From assembly GCA_017893485.1 (NCBI GenBank), contig CM030367.1, positions 145,131,767 through 145,195,766 of the forward strand: 64,000 nt of DNA. Direction: 5' to 3'. Shown here piece by piece: positions 56,660-64,000 of this stretch; positions within the stretch are counted from its first letter, which is position 1; the number at the start of each line of letters is the position of its first letter. This DNA comes from Hemerocallis citrina (taxonomy: Eukaryota > Streptophyta > Magnoliopsida > Asparagales > Asphodelaceae). Made by a program: the position numbers and the translations under genes. The notes beneath the pieces are model-generated. The model was not told the DNA's origin, searched no databases, and worked only from the letters and a program-made list of their open reading frames with translations.

Positions 56660-58257
56660 AGTATGCACTATTTTAAAAAATAATTAACTTTAACAATATT
56701 TGATCGGACGATTATATATATCTTCATAGTTTATCGAGTAAGAATCCAATATAGTAATTATACCATAGATCAATGTTGAGTAGAAAAATTACTGAGATTG
56801 CAGCAAAATAAAGCAACTTTAATGAAAAATGAAGTAAAACAGTAAAGCAACTTTAATAAAAAATGAAGTAAAACAGTAAAGCAACTTTAATCAAGATATA
56901 GGTTTCCTTTTCAAAAACACCCTCAATAGAATTTGGTGAAGTGATATTGCTAGCCAGAAAAAATATAAACATATGTATTGTTTTGAGATTAAGAGACTTA
57001 CATCAATCCTTTTAATACAATGTGCATGATGAAGCAGCACCTTTCTACATGCCTACATAATGGCAACAGATGCTCGCCAAAAAACTGGAGCATAAATCAA
57101 AAGATATAGTATAGGAAAAAGTTCATCAACATTGAGAAACCACTACAGAGGAAACCATCGAACACGAAAAACGTAATTATTAAGTAGTAGATTTTTACCT
57201 TCTATATTCACATTCGTCAATCATCCAAAATCCGTCGGCAAGACAACACCTGAAAGAAGGTAATTTGAATGAATAAATTGAATCAAAATATTGCCAAATA
57301 ATTATAAAGGTCTTTTGATCATTTTCACAAACACCTTGTGTGCACCAAAAATGCAAAAATAATTGTAATCAAGATAATCTCGAACTCATATTTGAACCTT
57401 CCCACATCTATAAGTATCTTATTGAACCTTATATTTCGAAGATTGGTGTATAAATCCTTAATCAAATTCAAAATAATTAAAAACTCATCCACTTGAGTTC
57501 CATATGCCCCCACCACACAGCAGGCTCCTACAACTAACATATTTCAGTTCATTCATGCATTTTATCAAACAGGATGAGCACATATTGTCAACAGAGATAA
57601 GATTGAAGAATTTAACATGGGAAGACGAAGCCGCACATAATAAACCAAAGGATCTTTAGACATTACTCTTAGATTCACCAAATATTTTTATCTCTTTAGC
57701 AAATAATTATACTATATATACAATCCAAAATAAGAGAGGATGTTACAACTTGATCAAAACATTAATCTCACATTCTCAATATTCTAAAAATAATAAATAT
57801 ATAATCCAAAATAAGAGAGGATCTTACAACTTCCTGAATACCTTAATCTTGGCGAGGATTTTAGGTATGGCGTACGACTGCTGCTTGGATTTAGGCAGAC
57901 TGGTGAATGGCGAACGATTACGGTTGAGTTTTGGGCTAGGGACGACGACAAGGATATGCGAATGAGGACGACTTGTATTTGGGTGGACTGGTGGACCACG
58001 AATGGCAACGGTTTGGATTGAGGCGGATTTGCGAACGACGAACGATGACGGGTGGGTTTTGGGCGAGGATGGGTTGGGGGGATTTGGGGAGAGGAAGAGT
58101 TTTTTTTTGTCTTGTATATTTTTTAATTTTGTTTTATTAAGTTGAAGGTGTGGTCTACACGTGGTAAGATAAGTTTGAACTCCAACTTTTGCTCTCCTTT
58201 CTCTATTTCAAAATAGAGAAAGGATGGAGGGGATAGTCATATTAGCTTAAGATATAA
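56660..58257. other. Intergenic DNA with a Helitron 5' end
   Basis: No gene is recognised. A 39-bp tandem-like duplication (AAGCAACTTTAAT...GAAGTAAAACAGTA) lies near 56811-56890. The hairpin CTCTATTTCAAAATAGAG and the end ATTAGCTTAAGA near 58201-58252 mark the 5' end of a minus-strand Helitron whose CTAG end was not found. The 57784-58008 ORF has no domain. Confidence 0.4.
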
Positions 58258-60003
58258 CTACTGTTACCCTGTGAAAATTGCACATACTAAAATAATTTTG
58301 AGGGATTCATAAAATTTATATTACTTAAAAATTTAGAAATGCCTCTTAGCTATTTCAATCACAATATAATCAAAAGATGACAAATCTACAAATTAACTAT
58401 TTCACACTTTCAAATCAACCAATATCATTATATGTTTCTTTTCAATTAAAAGAAAAAAAAGTCGAATAATTACCGAAATTTAGAGTTGCTAAGAAAGAGA
58501 CTTACAATCTTGTCAGATTCCTCTGTTCTGAAGCTTGCTTACAAATACTCATATTATCTGCGAAGTTACTCAACATTTTCCTGCAACTGTTCTATATTAC
58601 GCCTTAGTTGTGTCTCTATAAAATGATCAAACTATAAAACACACATACAATACTAAATTCACCAAAACTTTTCAAACAAAACAAAAGATGTAGAAAAGAT
58701 ACAAAAGATGTGGAGAAGAAGTAGAAAACACACATACAATCTGCAAGTTGTTTCCCTTCTGATTCCAGTATATTCCGAAGCTTCTCTTGCTTCATCAAAT
58801 TTTCATCTTTTCATTTCATCAACCATTTGATGCAAATCCTTAGTTTTCTTATATATTCACTCATTTGTTCACTTTACCCTAAAAAAAAATATTAAAATAC
58901 AATAATGATAAAATGGACTAAACTATTCAACTTTCATGCTTTTTACCATCATCTACAATTCATCATTCTTTTTAATTGTAAATTTGCTGATAATATTACT
59001 TAGAATGCAAAAGTCCAAATGAAAACAGATAAAAATTAGAATAAAAAGCCATCATATGCAAGTCAGTTCGTTTTAACCTCATACTTGATGATCCCCCTTC
59101 TTCTAATCCAAAACCCTATAGGTTTGCATCTGATCCCGAATCTCAAAACTTGACCATACTATCATAAAAGAACAGAAAAATACTCAAACATAAACAAATT
59201 AAATATTACCCGAAAAAGGATATAAAAACTGAAACAACAATTGTAATTGAAGAAAGATTGGTAAAATAATTATGAAAGATTGCTAAAAATAAATGAAAAG
59301 CTCAAGAACTTAACAAAAGTATTTTTTCATGAGAAATAATCATGAGAAGTAGTGAACACAATTACCATCAAACTGAAGAATAAAAGTTGATCTTCAGGTA
59401 ACCTACATCTGGGCTAACTGCAACGACGGCATGATATAAAGGCCTAACTGCCATCTCCGTAATCTTTGGGAGTATACATTGGAGAGAGTAGTGTAAATCA
59501 GTGAATAAACAAAAATAAATATATAATAAACACTTACATTACCTCTTACTTTCCCACAGTTTATTCTTTCCTTCATTTCTTAGCCTTATGAAATCCCAAT
59601 TTCTACCATGACCTCTAAAATCTAATTTATTTCGATCAGAAGAAACAAAAAGTCAAGAGCAGAACATTAGTTAGGATTTGGTCTGAAAATAACCAATCTT
59701 TTTTTTTGAATCCATAATTAGGGTTTGGATTCCGAAATTTCAAAATTTGAAACACCCTAATTAGAAATCAAAAGTAAAAAGTGGGTGGTAAATTACGGTT
59801 TCATGAATATAATATTACAAAATAAATTAGGAATTCAAAAACCCTAATTTCTCATAGAAGAACTCTTACTAATGGTGTCATCACCCATGGCGGGCCAGCG
59901 AGCATCGACGGCGAGGATTTGGGTGGGCTGGCGAATGACGACTGTAGAGAATTAGGGGAGGATGGTTAGCAGGATTTTGGGGGAGGGGGAGTTGGGAGAG
60001 GAA

Positions 60004-60061
<58 letters not shown>

Positions 60062-60200
60062 TTTGTTTTTGTATTTTGTTTTGTTAAGTAAAAAAGTATG
60101 GTGTGCACGTGTTAAGGTAGGTGTGATTTCCTACTTTTGCTCTCCTCTCTCCATTTCAAAATGGAGAAATGAGAGAGGGGTTAGGCCTATTAGCTTAAGA
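58258..60200 (-). mobile_element. Non-autonomous Helitron, ~1.9 kb
   Basis: The left end CTACTGTTACCCTGTG (CTAG with the G changed) is followed by CATACTAAAATAATTTTGAG, as in the relatives at 8284 and 51939. The right end has the CTCTCCATTTCAAAATGGAG hairpin and CTATTAGCTTAAGA (TCTTAAGC in minus sense). 58330-58480 matches 56150-56310 in the split Helitron (GACAAATCTACAAATTAA...). A TA microsatellite lies at 60006-60058. No helicase and no captured gene recognised. Confidence 0.6.
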
Positions 60201-60210
60201 TATAGTATAA

Positions 60211-60397
60211 TCTCTAATATTATAATGGGAGAAGGCCTTAGTGTCATTTGTAAATATTTTGTCAATCTACCAACCCGTGTAACACACGTGCATAACTATT
60301 ATAAAGGAGGTCCTAGGTTCAAATCAAGACTACGTCTAAATTTTTATTTTAAAAAACTATATTTATTAAAACGTGCATCGCACGTGTAAACTACTAG
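60211..60397 (+). mobile_element. Minimal Helitron (187 bp)
   Basis: Starts TCTCTAATATTATAATGGG after an A and ends ACGTGCATCGCACGTGTAAA ... CTAG (60394-60397). It is a deletion derivative of the 49283 family and shares GGCCTTAG and TTTTGTCAATCTACCAAC. Confidence 0.75.
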
Positions 60398-60545
60398 CAT
60401 AATATAATTAGATGCCTACGTGTTTGAGAATGAGAAAATTCAAACTTAATCTCTTAATGCATGTTACTTGATTAACGTACAAATTAAACCAAGTAAACTA
60501 AAGACAGTCTGCATGGATCATGGAAACCGAAGATGGCCCATAGAT

Positions 60546-61304
60546 TGTGCGAAAAGATTAAACGAGAGAGGAATGCAAAATTCAAGAGCCAGGCGGAACT
60601 TAATTAATGTCGGAGAAATCTACTCCCAACTCGTAGTGCTAATAGCCGAAGTGTACCACAAGCAATAGAAACTCCCAAGAAATAGATGAACCAAGAACAA
60701 GCCACCACAATATATAGATCTCACAAGAACACAACCAATATGCAGAGATAACCAATACTTCTTATTCCCAAAGAAATACAAAGATTACAACTCTCAATCT
60801 CTCTCTCTCACCTTTGAAACACTCGGCATAATCACCTCTTGAAGTTGAATAATGATCTCTCGATCTAACCCTAAATTGGATTGGATGACTAAACCCTAGA
60901 GTTTATGGTCATATATATAGCCCCCCAGTAAACCCTAAAAGATATACATAAATCTAGCAAATTGGGCCTTTCTCTCGTAAACCCAAAACAATCAGCCGAC
61001 ATTGCCGGTCGACCGCACTCTTAGTGACGGTCGACTACAATGTGTAGAATCAACCCAGAGAGCGAACCGGTCGACTGCACCCCCAAGGTCGGTCGACCGT
61101 CCTCTCCTCTGTTGGACTAATACACTCGAAGAACTTTCAGTCGACTGGGTCGGTCGACCGCACCCCTAGCCGGTCGACCGCAACCCTCCAGACTTCTCTT
61201 CTTCTACTTGCTGCTTATCTTCCCTTGTTTTTTTCTCTTCTCCTCTTATTCTCCAACTTCAAGTACCCTGTTCCTACATGTATTTGAGGCCACAATTCCT
61301 AACA
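60546..61304 (-). mobile_element. Copia 3' LTR
   Basis: In minus orientation it starts TGTTAGGAATTGTGGCCTC (61304) and ends TTTCGCACA near 60546, about 759 bases. The start follows the classic copia PPT phrase GTGGGAGATTG. It includes the TATA-like GGCTATATATATGACC (about 60910-60925) and a cluster of GTCGAC palindromes. The plus-strand ORFs here are not genes. The 3' boundary is inferred from the CA end only. Confidence 0.7.
61000..61190. repeat. Cluster of CGGTCGACCG palindromes
   Basis: At least seven copies of the GGTCGACCG/GGTCGACTG core occur within about 180 bases of the copia LTR, upstream of its TATA box when read on the minus strand. This spacing looks like an enhancer or transcription-factor site array. 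Similar GTCGAC words occur in the hAT termini but without this regularity. Confidence 0.7.
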
Positions 61305-62220
61305 ATCTCCCACTAGGACCAAATACACCACGCTTCAAAGATATTGCAATCTTTCCTCACATTATCTCTGCCATCTCCCACTTTCATGGAAAACCCAAGA
61401 ACTCCCCACTCTCATGAAGAGCACATCCGCCACTCCACCACGTGGAGTGCACCAACCACCCCTCATCGCCTCATGAAGGATGTGCTCCACCAATCGCATA
61501 GAGCACGAATACCGGAGAAACAATCTCCCATGTCGGATTCCGTGTTATGAGACTCTCACCTCGCAAGATCTCCATCAACACCGGACATGGTCCAAAGCCT
61601 CTCAATGCACCCTCTGCACTAGAAATCTCAGTGGACGACACCTCCACAAACTCCGCAGACTGTTCAATTCCTACAGTACCAATTCGGATACCTTCATCGA
61701 TATCACCCAGAATCTCGATACCAGTGCTCTCTATCTCACAAGACCGACTTGAAGCTTCAACTGCCAATTCGCAAAGTACCCTCACCGCAGCAATGTATTG
61801 CCCACTAGGATCACTTCCATGGCCAGCAGATCCCACTAAATTAGTAACCTCCCCTCCACAACTAAATAACTCGGTTGTACCCCACACAACCTACTACTCG
61901 ATTCCGGCTGAAATTCAACTACAGGAGAAACGCCCCTCATGTCTCTAAGCAAATAAAACATTCCCTCATGCTTCCCTTTTGCAATCACCCTTGAACCTGT
62001 AGCTATACACCACTTCCTACTACCAACTGTAGTAGACAACTCCTTCTTGTCTAGCCTTCCAATCGAGATAAGATTTTCTTTCAAGCCTGGAACATGCCTT
62101 GTCTCCCGCAAGACAACACTTTGATCATTAATGGTGTTCACGCACTCCGCTGCTGAACTCCCTTCCCTCAACTTTATATTAACCAATTTCTTCAGATGAA
62201 GAATTTGATTAGATGCCGAC
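61305..62220 (-). pseudogene. Internally deleted copia element: gag-pre-integrase remnant plus PPT
   Basis: The minus-strand ORF 62186-61836 includes RHVPGLKENLISIGRLDKKE and GSRVIAKGKHEGMFYLL, the GAG-pre-integrase region of copia Pol. After a frame change near 61880 an open, Glu/Ser-rich stretch follows to 61471 (GTTELFSCGGEVTNLVGSAG...), unlike known copia domains. The PPT GTGGGAGATTG (61305-61315) and the LTR come next. Integrase core, RT and RNase H are absent, so a large internal deletion is inferred. The 5' side is cut by the LTR at 62221. Confidence 0.7.
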
Positions 62221-64000
62221 TGTCACGCCTCGCTTCCCAAAAATACGGAATACGAGTATGTAACAAAAGCCTAATGAATGATTTTCATCATCCTTAAGCT
62301 GTTTCAGAATGTTTACAACACATCACAGATATAATCAGAGTCGGAAGCAAAAGCACAACCATTATGCATTATTGAAACAGATTACCAGCAGAAATTTACT
62401 TGAAACCAAATACAATATTCTCAAATAAATCAGAGTCTGGAGAAAACAAATATCCTCGGTCACATCGCCCAAATACAAATAATATCTAATAACCCAAATA
62501 CAATTTATTCAATGTTCAAGCAACAACTAATAAATATCATAAAGTAGAAATTTCCAACTTAATACATCCTCTCGCCATTACCATCTGGCAACTGACCATC
62601 CTGATCTGCAATTAGTAAATTTACAGGAAAGTGGGAAAAGAAGAAAACAACTACCCGTCAATTGCAAGTTGCGGGTCACAAATAATGTAGGATACAAGCA
62701 CATGGGAGAAAACTAAGCAGGTCTAATTAATAGCAGAAACAGACCTAGCAAGGTATGGCAGAATCAACTAGCATGGTATACTAACATATGACAAGTGTTA
62801 CGTGTCAGATAGTATGCAGACAGATATCCAGATAGTGTCAAGTAATGTGTCACATGGTAGTGTTAAACAGATAACGGATAATCAGATAATCAGATAACCG
62901 ATAGTCAGGTAATCAGATTCAGATTCAGATTCAGATTTCAGATTTCAGATACAGATACAGATACAGATGTCATGTTCTTATAAGTATTGTGTGATTACTA
63001 TCTAGGTAGCACTTCATGCGCTCCAACTTTTATCACATGGTTACTACAACAAACAATTTTGCTTTAAATTTCGTAGGAGATCATATAGGACCGTGTATTC
63101 AGGGTTCAGACAGATAACAGACGATCATGTAAAATGATCTCAATAGACGATCATGTAAAATGATCTCAACAGATAACAGACGATCATGTAAAATGATCTC
63201 AATAGATAATCAGATGGAAAACACGGGCCCCCTTCTAAGTACATATTTCTATGCTTTTCCACTACTAGATCTTTTCCTTAAATCCCTGGCTTGGTTACTT
63301 TTATTATGGTAACCAAACAGACATGAATGTGTGCTAAATAGTGTCAAACTAACATGGTATAATCAGCATTTGGTTCAAGGAAACAAATCAGCATGTATAG
63401 ATAATATAGAGTCGCATAAACGAGCAAAATGATGTATGTTCATAATCAGGACAGCATGACAGATCAGTACTAAAACAGTGATTCTCGTCTCTAAAGAAAT
63501 GCAAATATGGATCCGTCGAAGGATCTGAAAAGTAGACATCCACACGAATCCAATGAGTATAATTAAGTCATATAGTAATTCACAACATCTTAACTCAAAA
63601 CAGGTTCGAAGACAGAAAACATGTTCAGTCAGAAATCAGGAAAACGAATTCTTAATCAGGAAAACAGCATTAAAACCTCTCAAATAAATTCAAGAAAAAT
63701 ATTGGGTACTCCCCTATATGTCTAGAATCAAAATATAAAGTTTCATAATATTCCAGTAATAATGGATTAGTCATCAAAAAAATCAAAGCATCATGAAAAC
63801 ATAGTTTAGCGAATCTGGAAATCTCTATACTGCTGTACGAAAACTAAGATATCTCGCAACCAGTGAATCGAAATACAATTCCGCCAAAGGAAGATGAAAA
63901 TACATAGAATTTTCTAACCTTCATATTACACAAAAAAATTTTATACATTATAGGGAATCATAGTGAAAATAGAGTTCTTTACAGTACAGTGAGCAAAATA
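62221..64000 (-). mobile_element. Tekay-type LTR, truncated by window end
   Basis: Starts TGTCACGCCTCGCTTCCC, like the solo LTR at 41630. It shares TGATTTTCATCATCC, CCCGTCAATTGCAAGTT and TAGGTAGCACTTCATGC at corresponding positions. The 5 bases before it are CCGAC, the predicted target duplication. It contains a CAGATT/CAGATA microsatellite (about 62917-62969). A tandem array of about 33-bp units (ACGATCATGTAAAATGATCT) lies at 63119-63205. No coding region is seen. Confidence 0.75.

Noticed and set aside
59881..60108. 75-codon minus ORF with a Tyr/Ile repeat
   Set aside because: Most of it translates a TA microsatellite within a Helitron.

Overview
This is a gene-poor, transposon-saturated stretch of a plant nuclear genome, almost certainly a eudicot. 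The evidence is GT-AG introns, AT-rich DNA with GC-rich retrotransposon islands, and plant-type Ty3/gypsy (Tat and Tekay-like), Ty1/copia, hAT, Helitron, CACTA-like and TAA-target terminal-inverted-repeat elements. The species cannot be fixed from the sequence. The only host gene that looks intact is a two-exon type-I pectin methylesterase on the minus strand (37767-39542).

Layout. 1-3228 is the 3' part of a Tat-like retrotransposon: an antisense ORF with its own TATA box, a tandem array, then an LTR remnant. 3229-5051 is a truncated hAT element. 5111-5770 holds two abutting minus-strand Helitrons, 6330-7217 a MITE-like element swollen by TA/TAT microsatellite, and 8284-8709 a Helitron. 8784-14456 appears to be a Helitron split by a left-truncated Tekay chromovirus whose long LTR carries a duplicated segment and an inserted Tat LTR fragment.

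15544-37472 is a complete Tat-type element with a perfect GATAC target duplication. It contains LTRs, PBS, a decayed gag-pol with a second RNase H, satellite arrays, an antisense Transposase_28-like gene, a PPT and a 3' LTR. A Tekay-type solo LTR (16062-22797) is nested between its PBS and gag, and a hAT element with a perfect 8-bp duplication (17706-21186) is nested in that LTR.

After the pectin methylesterase gene, 39666-41269 and 41295-48852 hold three elements with GAGCAT termini and TAA duplications, filled with ladders of short palindromes. The largest contains a solo LTR (41630-45502, GAAAA duplication) and a CACTA-like insert (46006-48729, GTT duplication) carrying exons captured from a ROP GTPase gene and a RanBP1 gene. 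49283-50723 is a nested Helitron cluster and 50990-51787 a fourth palindrome element. 51939-56659 is a Helitron split by a solo LTR with a perfect AAAAT duplication. 58258-60397 holds two more Helitrons, 60546-62220 the decayed 3' end of a copia element, and 62221 onward a further Tekay-like LTR running out of the window.

The genes do not work as a pathway. The window records layered transposition around one cell-wall gene. The clearest signals are exact target duplications and nesting order, the palindrome-ladder elements, the ROP/RanBP1 capture, and the antisense ORF of the Tat elements with satellite of the same family on both sides.
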